A stretch of DNA of 13,319 nucleotides from Bacteroidota bacterium (GTDB taxonomy: Bacteria; Bacteroidota; Bacteroidia; Bacteroidales; Dysgonomonadaceae): positions 1-13,319 of the forward strand of contig JAEZZZ010000050.1 of assembly GCA_023418255.1 (NCBI GenBank). The letters are read 5' to 3'. Shown here one piece after another: positions 7,507 through 13,319 of the stretch. Positions within the stretch are counted from its first letter, which is position 1. Each line of letters starts with the position of its first letter. Under the pieces are notes generated by a model. That model saw nothing but the letters and a program-made list of their open reading frames with translations. It did not search any database and was not told where the DNA came from. The position numbers and the translations under genes are program-made.

Positions 7507-7800
7507 TCAGTGTGTTCTCTTTTAAATATATAATATAAAGTAAAAAGCAGATTGCAGAATTAGTGCAACTAATAATCTGCAAGCCTGCTTTTTTATAAGA
7601 AGCCGCATCGGTGGAATTATACGAAACTCCGTATGACAAGATTTGAGTGTCGTGATATCTCTGTAATCCGCTGAAACCCGAAAGCTTATCCCGAAGGATT
7701 GCGGCCCGCCATTAATACCATAAACGAGTCTCGGTTTATAAATTGTAATTGATGAGTTTCACAATCGACCAATGCGGCAATAACTCGTTCATCTTTTATG
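7507..7800 (-). ncRNA. Candidate structured 5' leader of the CHR operon
   Basis: From a predicted start site near 7800 (seven bases after TAACTTTG) about 290 nt of untranslated RNA precede the first CHR gene. Read on the minus strand it shows a hairpin of the ATAAAC-CGAG-A-CTCG-TTTAT type (about 7721-7741). Next is a CCGC/GCGG stem enclosing two consecutive UUCG-capped stems (ATCC-TTCG-GGAT and AAGCT-TTCG-GGTTT, within about 7670-7712), then a short ATACG/CGTAT hairpin, then the terminator-like hairpin at 7542-7593. An 18-codon frame (7736-7792, MNELLPHWSIVKLINYNL) starts within ten bases of the predicted transcript start and could be a leader peptide. I do not recognise a named riboswitch class. 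Pairings were found by eye, without covariation support. Confidence 0.4.
7542..7593 (-). terminator. Strong hairpin with U-run just upstream of the CHR operon (possible attenuator)
   Basis: Outer arms AAAAAGCAG (7542-7550) and CTGCTTTTT (7585-7593), then inner arms TTGCAGAATTAGT (7552-7564) and ACTAATAATCTGCAA (7568-7582) around a GCA loop, make a stem of more than 20 bp with one small bulge and a short internal mismatch. Both strands end in a T-run: TTTTTACTTT on the minus strand and TTTTTT on the plus strand. On the minus strand it stops 35 bases before the first CHR start codon. It therefore could be an attenuator for that operon, or simply end transcripts coming from upstream. Confidence 0.75.
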
Positions 7801-7805
7801 TAACC

Positions 7806-7837
7806 CAAAGTTACAATGTTGTTATGAAACTACCAAA
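7806..7837 (-). promoter_or_regulatory. Bacteroidota promoter for the CHR leader
   Basis: On the minus strand TTTG (7837-7834), a 20-bp spacer and TAACTTTG (7813-7806) match both halves of the Bacteroidota consensus exactly. The -7 box lies within an inverted repeat GTAAC-CCAAA-GTTAC (7800-7814), which could be an operator. It points at the CHR operon about 300 bp away. Confidence 0.65.
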
Positions 7838-7844
7838 TTTTTCT

Positions 7845-7866
7845 TCAATTATTTTTCAATTATTTT
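7845..7866. repeat. Two 11-bp direct repeats upstream of the CHR promoter
   Basis: TCAATTATTTT occurs twice back to back (7845-7855, 7856-7866). On the minus strand this is AAAATAATTGA twice, seven bases upstream of the -33 element. The A-tracts are one helical turn apart, as in UP-like or activator-binding sequences. Confidence 0.7.
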
Positions 7867-8137
7867 TCATTGTCGCGCTTTCAGAAAAATTTCGGTTAAA
7901 CATTAAACTTGTAATATTAACCTCATTGATGGATCTCCAGTGAGGTTTTTAGGTACATTGTATTGCACTTACAATTGGAAAATACCGTTCAACTTTTTTA
8001 GTGCAGAGGCGAAAATAGAACTTTTATCCAATTGGCGCAAAGTGGAGAGGAATTTATTCTCTTTCTTTGTCCGACAAAACGAACTGTTTTTTTCGACTAG
8101 AAGTTACGTTTACTAATTGAATTCACAATTACGAATC
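7867..8137. other. Gene-free intergenic region
   Basis: No convincing gene on either strand. It contains the hairpin at 7919-7950 and a 6-bp-arm palindrome TAATTG-AATTCA-CAATTA at 8114-8131 just upstream of a plus-strand promoter. A plus-strand frame over 7749-7943 has no recognisable protein features. The rest is unexplained and may be remains of a deleted gene. Confidence 0.5.
7919..7950 (+). terminator. Plus-strand terminator without an obvious gene
   Basis: AACCTCATTG (7919-7928), loop ATGGATCTC, CAGTGAGGTT (7938-7947) form a 10-bp stem with one wobble pair, followed by TTT. The T-run TTTTT is at 7946-7950. No plus-strand gene ends before it. Confidence 0.55.
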
Positions 8138-8170
8138 TTGCGAATCAGAGAGGGACTTATTCTATCTTTG
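8138..8170 (+). promoter_or_regulatory. Orphan plus-strand promoter facing the propeller gene's 3' end
   Basis: TTGC (8138-8141), a 21-bp spacer and TATCTTTG (8163-8170) fit the Bacteroidota promoter. A small hairpin CTTTGC...GCAAAG spans 8166-8186. The only downstream frame starts at ATG 8198 and encodes 18 residues, so the promoter would mainly produce RNA antisense to the propeller lipoprotein gene. Confidence 0.5.
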
Positions 8171-8212
8171 CCGAACGGGAGCAAAGTCTGCGAAGCATGA
8201 ATCTTTTTTGGA

Positions 8213-9328
8213 TTATGGCAGTTGATACACAAAGAACGGGTCATCGTGATTGATGGATGCTAAGTAAATTTTCTTGTTCTTTTCGTCCACGGTGAAATAC
8301 CCCCATTGGTCTAATTTAAAGTTGTTTACCGGATTTCCGTTCCAATCGTACTGTTCCACGTAAATATAATATGTTTTTTTATGCTGTTCTTTTACCACAT
8401 CATAGGGTGTGCGCCCGCTATACAGAAAATAGACGTAATCGTCTTGAGCGCAAGCTCCCCAATAATGGGTAATGTTTTGGTCCAAGCCGTTGACTTTGTA
8501 GAGCGTGTTTTCGTCAAATTCTTCCCGTTCAAAATTCACAACACGGACGGTATTAGCATCCAAATCCATAAATTTAATAATTTTGAAGTATTTATAAGCA
8601 TACGCCATTCGGTTTTTTGCAGGATTGACGACAAAATCTCCGATATAAGAAAAGGGTGATCTACGGTTTAGATTCAATCCGAGACTGAAAATCTCTTTCG
8701 TTATTGCCGAATCGCCTTGTTGGGTAATGCGGTAGATACTTTTTCCTGAGGGGCTGTTGCCTACGTATAGAAAATCATTCTCTGATACATTGGCAACCTG
8801 TCTGCTTTCTCCGAATTGTTCCCTGTTTTCTTTTGTCCTGAATGGACGAGGCATATATTTCAGAATGCCGTTTGCATCCAGTGAATATAATTTGTGATTT
8901 GTTTTTTCAAACAGATAGCAAAGCAATCCGTTTTCGGATGTTGGCACAATGGTCGGATTATAGAATTCATCTGGACCACCACCCCACTTTCCTGCTGTTT
9001 TTATCTGAATAAGATCGGGTAAACTGAAAATTTGGATAGGCTGTCCGAAATTTTTCATGACCATGAAGTTGTCTTTTACCAACATTTCCGATTCACGGGG
9101 TCTAAAAATGGCTGTGTCATTTGTTACATTCGTGCCGGTCAATTCGATGGTTTCGCCAAACGGATTTTGTCCTTTGTAAAACGATTCTCCGGCTTCGAGT
9201 TTGGGAAACGGTAGTTCGGTTTCCGACGTTTCCAATGGCGCGGTTGTTGCAGTTTGCTGTTTTTGTGTTCCGTTGCACGCTGTAAACAGCGAAATAAAAA
9301 AGAGGATGTAGATTGTTTTTTTACTCAT
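8213..9328 (-). CDS. 6-bladed beta-propeller (TolB-like) lipoprotein
   Basis: A 371-aa lipoprotein. Residues 1-17 are a signal peptide (MSKK, then a hydrophobic stretch) ending at the lipobox LFTAC with Cys18. A low-complexity Thr/Gln/Glu linker follows (about 20-40). The body has the pattern of the Bacteroidales TolB-like or 6-bladed propeller family (Pfam TolB_like, BF3164-type): repeated strand blocks and the diagnostic GKWGGGPDEFYNPT near residues 113-126. Further blade-like segments are FLYVGNSPSGKSIYRITQQ, YVYFLYSGRTPYDVV and KIYLASINHDDPFFVY close to the C-terminus. No catalytic residues are evident. Members are thought to bind ligands or act as periplasmic or surface partners. It lies on the same strand as the SusC/SusD genes and, without the IS982 element, would begin about 100 bp after SusD, so it probably belonged to that locus. 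Function is unknown. Confidence 0.88.
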   Translation of the reverse strand: MSKKTIYILFFISLFTACNGTQKQQTATTAPLETSETELPFPKLEAGESFYKGQNPFGETIELTGTNVTNDTAIFRPRESEMLVKDNFMVMKNFGQPIQIFSLPDLIQIKTAGKWGGGPDEFYNPTIVPTSENGLLCYLFEKTNHKLYSLDANGILKYMPRPFRTKENREQFGESRQVANVSENDFLYVGNSPSGKSIYRITQQGDSAITKEIFSLGLNLNRRSPFSYIGDFVVNPAKNRMAYAYKYFKIIKFMDLDANTVRVVNFEREEFDENTLYKVNGLDQNITHYWGACAQDDYVYFLYSGRTPYDVVKEQHKKTYYIYVEQYDWNGNPVNNFKLDQWGYFTVDEKNKKIYLASINHDDPFFVYQLP

Positions 9329-9402
9329 AGCAAAGTGTTTTATGTTGTCCTTACAAGATTTTATTTGTGTGATGTCTGTAATCCAATTCGTTCCGCGATG
9401 GA

Positions 9403-9410
9403 CAAAAATA
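9403..9410 (-). promoter_or_regulatory. Possible -7 box for the propeller lipoprotein gene
   Basis: On the minus strand TATTTTTG (9410-9403) fits TAnnTTTG and lies 75 bases before the start codon. The IS982 element ends at 9415, only five bases away, so any -33 element now has to come from the insertion sequence. No good -33 match at 19-21 bp was found. Confidence 0.35.
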
Positions 9411-9414
9411 TTTT

Positions 9415-10425
9415 AACGCGAGCTCAATGTAAGAAACAGATTAAAAAAACTGGGGACATAGCAATATTTTTAGTGTCTTTAAAGTGTTGAAAAATATCAA
9501 TGAATGCCTCTATGACTCCCGAACACAAAGGTACTGAATTTATTTTATTATCAATGAGGTTTTTAAAGAGTTTAACAAAGTAATCAAAGAACACCCCCTG
9601 CAAAGCAAAAACAGCGAAAATTTACGATGTCCTAAAGTGAAGTGATGATCCTTTTGATTCTATTCCATCTAGGTGATTTTAGAAATCTAAAATCATTTTA
9701 CAAAGATTACGTTCAAGTGCATATGAAAAATGAATTTTCTGAAACGGTTTCCTATAATCGATTTGTCGAGTTACGGCGCAAAGTGAGTATTCCATTAGCT
9801 ATTTTCATAAAAACCATACCATATCGGCAGGAAAATGTGCGGGCATCTCTTTTATTGACTCCACACCTCTTCGCGCATGCCACATTAAAAGAGAAAAGCA
9901 GCATAAAACTTTTAAGGGAATAGTAGCCAAAGGACAGTGTTCGATTGGTTGGTTCTTTGGATTCAAGTCGCATTTGATTATTAATGACAAAGGAGAGCTT
10001 TTAGACTTTATTCTTACCCCGGGAAATGTCGATGACAGGGAACCGTTAAAAAACATGGAGTTCCACAAGCGTATTTTCGGCAAACTCTTTGGTGATAAGG
10101 GCTATATCAGTAAAGACTTATTTGAGACGCTTTTTGTTGATGGCGTACATTTAATCACCAAAATCAGAAAGAATATGAAAAATTGTCCGATACATCTTCA
10201 AGAACGCGTCATACTTAGAAAGCATGCTTTGATTGAACCGGTCAACGATCATTTAAAAAATCTGTGCCGGATAGAACATACCCGACACAGAAACTTTGAC
10301 AATTTTGTTATCAATATATTATCGGTATTGGCGGCTTATTCATTTTTGAATAAGAACCCCTTGATTAATACCGGTTATGAAATTAGCGTAATCGAAGTAG
10401 CTTACGCTTAGGTCAAACTCACGTT
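9415..10425 (+). mobile_element. IS982-family insertion sequence, full-length but decayed
   Basis: The ends are imperfect inverted repeats: AACGCGAGCTCAATGTAAG (9415-9433) and CTTAGGTCAAACTCACGTT (10407-10425), about 14 of 19 positions matching. The 1011-bp length is normal for IS982. The heptamer AATATTT occurs on both sides (9407-9413 and 10430-10436) and might be a target duplication, although the surroundings are AT-rich. The right end is two bases from the SusD stop codon and the left end is 86 bp from the propeller gene's start. Confidence 0.78.
9541..10411 (+). pseudogene. IS982-family transposase, multiple frameshifts and a stop
   Basis: The coding text can be followed through three frames. 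INEVFKEFNKVIKEH (from about 9550) is the N-terminal region. After a shift near 9600, KQKQRKFTMS is followed by an in-frame TAA (9633-9635) where relatives have Asp, then SEVMILLILFHLGDFRNLKS and TVSYNRFVELRRK. A second shift near 9817-9826 leads to GKCAGISFIDSTPLRACHIK (first catalytic Asp), GWFFGFKSHLIINDKGELLD, TPGNVDDREPLKN, KLFGDKGYISKDLF (second Asp) and LRKHALIEPVNDHLKNLCRI (catalytic Glu), ending at 10411. All three DDE positions are visible but the gene is interrupted at least three times. The open part from 9974 could at most give a C-terminal fragment. Confidence 0.85.
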
Positions 10426-10427
10426 AT

Positions 10428-12026
10428 TTAATATTTATCGTTCTGAGTTAGTTCAGGATTTTTGTCTCGTGCACTTTGCGGAATTGGTAACAAGTTGTTC
10501 TTGGGATATTCGAACGTTCTCGTTTCAATCTTATTTGCCGGTAGTGTCATCGAAACATCATGATCTCCATTGGGTTGAGTTGTGTCTAACACTTTACCTC
10601 TCATACATCCCATTAAGTCGCCATTTAGTACATCTTTGGCAATGCCCCAACGAATAATATCATCTCGACGCAATCCTTCCATAGCAAACTCTACTCGACG
10701 TTCGTTGCGAACTAAATTCCTTAATGTTGCTTGATTGTTGTATTTTGCTCGATTCACCTTTGGCATTCCTGCTCTTACACGAACTTTGTCGAGAGCCTGA
10801 TACAGTTCATCATCAATCTGATTTAGCTCAACCTTTGCCTCTGCAATAGTAAGCAGAACCTCCGCATATCTGAAAATAAAAAAATCGTTTCCCATATTCC
10901 AATATGCAGAACCGGGATTGAGATCATAAAACGTATTATATTTTTTGAAATTATAACCTGTTTTAGTTGCATTGTCGGCCTTGCTATAATAATCATTGTC
11001 TCCCTCTTCGATTGATTTAAACACATTGCCTCCAAAAATCTGTCCCGGATATACGATAGATGCCCTCAGTCGAGGATCTCGGTTGACAAATGGGTTTGCC
11101 GGATTGTATTCACCCGTTGTTTGAGCCTCTTGAATAGTTTTGCCATCTATCATTTCATAGGCATCTACAAGCGACTGTGTAGGAATTGCCGACGACCATC
11201 CTCCAATACTATTGGGTAGATATTGCGTGTAATACATCGAATATAAGTTCTCAACATATTGAATGGATAGTATTACCTCTTTGTTTTGCTCGTTTGCCGG
11301 ATCCCACAATTCTTCAAAAGATGGAAATAGTGAATAGCCTGTGATGCTCTTGGCTGTTGAAAGAGCTTTATCATATTTCTTAAAATATAAATAATAGCGC
11401 ATGAGCAATGCCTGAGCTGCACCTTTGGTCGCTTTTCCATACTCATCTCCACTATACGATTCGGGAAGGATATTAATAATTTCTTGCAGTTCTTTTTCAA
11501 TGAAGTTTAAAATTTCAGATTGAGGATTGCGTTTGACTTTTGCTTCGTCCGGGTTGGCATAATTTTTAACAATCAGAGGGACATCTCCATAGTTTATAGT
11601 GAGGATATAATATTTGTAGGCTCTAATGAAACGTGCCTGCGCTTTATAAATAGCACGTAATCCTTCTTTAACTTCCGTTGCATTATCGCAGTTTTCAATA
11701 AACTCATTACACCTGTTGATCGTTGCAAAGCCATAATAGTTCCAACCTGAGTTGGCTGCTGATACCGTACCGTTTCCAATTACTTGCCAGCCATCCCAAG
11801 GGAAATTACTGTAACCATTATCTGAACCACATTCACGAAAGAAGTGTGCATCGGCTGATTCAAAACCGTTATAACAACCTGTAAGTGCTAAATTTAAATC
11901 TTTCTCTGACTTCCAAAACGTTCCCGGCGAAAGGGCATCTTTTGGTTCAGTGTCTAAAAAATCCTCATTACAAGACATAACTCCCATAATGAAGCTGGTT
12001 GCTAATATATATATTATTTTTTTCAT
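10428..12026 (-). CDS. SusD/RagB family outer-membrane nutrient-binding lipoprotein
   Basis: A 532-aa SusD-like protein, near the usual family length. The start is the ATG at 12026 (MKKIIYILATSF), 11 bases after the SusC stop codon and preceded by TTGAAAAGAAT; an earlier ATG in this frame (12122) lies inside SusC and gives no signal peptide. Cys19 follows GVMS in the lipobox, and the mature protein begins CNEDFLDTEPKDALSPGTFW, the classic SusD opening with an acidic export-type start. The N-terminal half (to about 230) is the TPR-containing SusD-like domain. The C-terminal half is the SusD_RagB domain with FIFRYAEVLLTIAEAKVELN and ERRVEFAMEGLRRDDIIRWG. It ends in LLPIPQSARDKNPELTQNDK-Y, typical of the family. 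It would form the lid of the SusC transporter, but its partner is truncated. IS982 follows the stop codon directly. Confidence 0.95.
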   Translation of the reverse strand: MKKIIYILATSFIMGVMSCNEDFLDTEPKDALSPGTFWKSEKDLNLALTGCYNGFESADAHFFRECGSDNGYSNFPWDGWQVIGNGTVSAANSGWNYYGFATINRCNEFIENCDNATEVKEGLRAIYKAQARFIRAYKYYILTINYGDVPLIVKNYANPDEAKVKRNPQSEILNFIEKELQEIINILPESYSGDEYGKATKGAAQALLMRYYLYFKKYDKALSTAKSITGYSLFPSFEELWDPANEQNKEVILSIQYVENLYSMYYTQYLPNSIGGWSSAIPTQSLVDAYEMIDGKTIQEAQTTGEYNPANPFVNRDPRLRASIVYPGQIFGGNVFKSIEEGDNDYYSKADNATKTGYNFKKYNTFYDLNPGSAYWNMGNDFFIFRYAEVLLTIAEAKVELNQIDDELYQALDKVRVRAGMPKVNRAKYNNQATLRNLVRNERRVEFAMEGLRRDDIIRWGIAKDVLNGDLMGCMRGKVLDTTQPNGDHDVSMTLPANKIETRTFEYPKNNLLPIPQSARDKNPELTQNDKY

Positions 12027-12037
12027 ATTCTTTTCAA

Positions 12038-13207
12038 TTAAAAAGTTAAAGTAAGTCCTATTGAATTTGTCATAACAACGGGGTATCCGCTTCCTCTTCC
12101 AGAAGGTGTTTCCGGATCCCAACCTTTTAAGAATTTAGTAATTGTAAATAAATTTTGAGCACTATAATAAACTCTCAATTTTGCGATTCCCCAATTTTCA
12201 ACTACATGATTAGGCACATTATACCCAAGTTGAAGATTTTTCATTCTCAAATAATTTGTGCTTTGCAGCCAGTAGCTGATTGTGCTATTTTGTGGCATGC
12301 TAGGTCCATAAATATTGTCGATTACTCGTGGGACATTAGTGTTTTTGTTGTCTTTATTCCAACGGTTCAACCAAAGAGAAGCAGGACGCTGCGCATCGCC
12401 GTTTACTCCACCAACAGCATCGAAATCCATATAGCCATTACCACCCAATGTGCCTTGGAATAGAGCCATTAGGTCAAAGTTTTTATATGCAAACGAAAAG
12501 TTAAATCCGTAATTAACTGGTGGCATATTTTGTCCGAGTATTACGCGATCATTCGCATTAATAACGTTGTCACCATTAACATCTACATAACGCAAGTCGC
12601 CGGGCATGAGTTGTTTTTCGTACATCGAATTTCTTGCCCACGATTGAATATCGGCTTCACTTTGATAGAGTCCATCTGTTTTGTATCCAAACCAAACATC
12701 AATGGGTTCACCTACACGACGAATCGTTCGTCCACTAATGATTTCGTCGGTTCCAGCTAGTTGTACCAATTTGTTTTTGTTGTATGCAAAATTTCCGCCA
12801 AAGTTGAAGTCAACTTCTCCAAAACGATTGTTGTAATCAAAGCTCACTTCAATACCATGGTTGTCTACTTTTCCAACGTTATCATAGAACTTATTTAATG
12901 CAAACTCGTTGGGTGATGGCACCTCCATAATAATATCATTGGTTAGTTTCTTGTATAAATCCACTGTAAGGTTTAGGTGGTTATATAAGCGTAAATCCAA
13001 ACCAATGCCATACGACGTTGTCTTTTCCCACAACAAGTTTGCATTTTTTGCATCAACAATTGCCGCGCCTGAATTAATATTGCTGTTGAATGGGTAATCT
13101 CTTCCTAACGAAAGGGTTGGGATGGTCGGGTAATAAGCATTTAACGCATCTTGATTTCCTAGAACTCCCCACGAAGCGCGTAATTTTAAATTATAATGAA
13201 TGTCCGT
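12038..13207 (-). pseudogene. SusC/RagA TonB-dependent outer-membrane transporter, C-terminal part only
   Basis: The frame encodes about 389 residues of the C-terminal third of a SusC-type transporter (full length is about 1000 aa). It reads LKLRASWGVLGNQDALNAYY just after the break, then TTSYGIGLDLRLYNHLNLTV, DNVGKVDNHGIEVSFDYN, GDLRYVDVNGDNVINANDR (calcium-loop-like D-x-N-x-D motif common in SusC), YGFNFSFAYKNFDLMALFQG, LRMKNLQLGYNVP, and a final barrel strand SIGLTLTF ending in Phe. The plug domain, TonB box and signal peptide are absent. The frame is open back to about 13247, but family-like text ends near 13207, where IS1595-type sequence begins. An ATG-type start inside the fragment is not meaningful. 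The SusD gene follows 11 bases after its stop. Confidence 0.87.
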
Positions 13208-13225
13208 ATATTTCCCTAAAATGAT

Positions 13226-13233
13226 TATCTTTG
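13226..13233 (+). promoter_or_regulatory. -7 box for the IS1595-type transposase
   Basis: TATCTTTG fits TAnnTTTG and lies 15 bases before the start codon, giving a very short leader. No good -33 element is visible at 19-21 bp. Confidence 0.5.
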
Positions 13234-13248
13234 CAAAAAAATATTTCT

Positions 13249-13319
13249 ATGAACCTGATTGATTTTATCTCAGAATTTCCCGATGAGGAAAGCTGCAAAC
13301 AAAAGTTTAAAGCGTATCG
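13249..13319 (+). CDS. IS1595-family transposase, 5' end (cut by window edge)
   Basis: An ATG at 13249 opens a frame that runs off the window and encodes 23 complete residues, MNLIDFISEFPDEESCKQKF and KAY. This matches the remembered N-terminus of IS1595-type transposases (M-N-x-x-D-F-x-x-x-F-P-D-E-x-S-C-x-x-x-F), which precedes a zinc ribbon and a DDE domain not visible here. It is divergently oriented to the SusC remnant and its upstream region replaces the SusC N-terminus, so the element most likely inserted there. The exact terminus, expected between about 13190 and 13220, and any 8-bp target duplication cannot be fixed from one side. Confidence 0.72.
   Translation, partial: MNLIDFISEFPDEESCKQKFKAY

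Noticed and set aside
7610..7745. A degraded protein-coding remnant on the plus strand (frame with AYPEGLRPAINTINESRF)
   Set aside because: The frame has one stop and reads sensibly, but I cannot tie it to a family; the RNA-structure reading on the other strand explains more. Left open.
7749..7943. 64-codon plus-strand frame as a gene
   Set aside because: Low-complexity hydrophobic composition from AT-rich DNA, no ribosome binding region or family features, and it overlaps the minus-strand promoter and repeats.
12027..12122. Upstream ATG (12122) as the start of the SusD gene
   Set aside because: The extra 32 residues overlap the SusC C-terminus and give no signal peptide; the ATG at 12026 starts a proper lipoprotein signal.
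1..13319. CRISPR array, tRNA, rRNA or integrase/attachment site
   Set aside because: No regularly spaced repeats, no tRNA-like cloverleaf and no recombinase gene were seen on reading the window.

Overview
The window looks like an accessory, insertion-sequence-rich part of a Bacteroidales (Bacteroidota) chromosome. The evidence is a SusC/SusD pair, lipoproteins with Bacteroidota-type signal peptides, a TolB-like propeller lipoprotein, AT-rich intergenic DNA, and several promoters of the Bacteroides form (TTTG or TTG, about 20 bp, TAnnTTTG). Genus cannot be decided from the sequence. No rRNA, tRNA or CRISPR array was seen.

Layout. 1-1600 is insertion-sequence debris: an IS1380-family N-terminal fragment interrupted at a TTAA site by the tail end of a second, oppositely oriented IS1380-family element, joined to a frameshifted and internally deleted IS4-family transposase. 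1730-5301 is one complete unit: a 17-T tract, a promoter, a 1131-aa probably surface-exposed coiled-coil lipoprotein, and a strong terminator. 5353-6244 is a decayed IS5-family element with both ends recognisable. 6390-7506 is an intact two-gene chromate-transporter-family (CHR) operon on the minus strand, preceded by a promoter and a roughly 290-nt structured leader that ends in a terminator-like hairpin. 7838-8212 holds no convincing gene but carries repeats, hairpins and a plus-strand promoter aimed at the 3' end of the next gene. 8213-9328 is a 6-bladed propeller lipoprotein (minus). 9415-10425 is a full-length but mutated IS982-family element. 10428-12026 is an intact SusD-like lipoprotein and 12038 to about 13207 is the C-terminal third of its SusC partner (minus). 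The SusC gene is cut off by what looks like an IS1595-family element starting near 13200, whose transposase runs off the window.

How it fits together. SusC, SusD and probably the propeller lipoprotein formed one minus-strand glycan or peptide uptake locus. It now appears dismantled, with IS1595 removing the SusC N-terminus and IS982 separating SusD from the propeller gene. The CHR pair is the only clearly intact operon of two or more genes. Its long leader is the most interesting unexplained element: a good promoter, direct repeats upstream of it, a possible three-way junction with two UUCG-capped stems, and a terminator 35 nt before the first start codon suggest transcription attenuation by an RNA element. 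I do not recognise it as a known riboswitch class.
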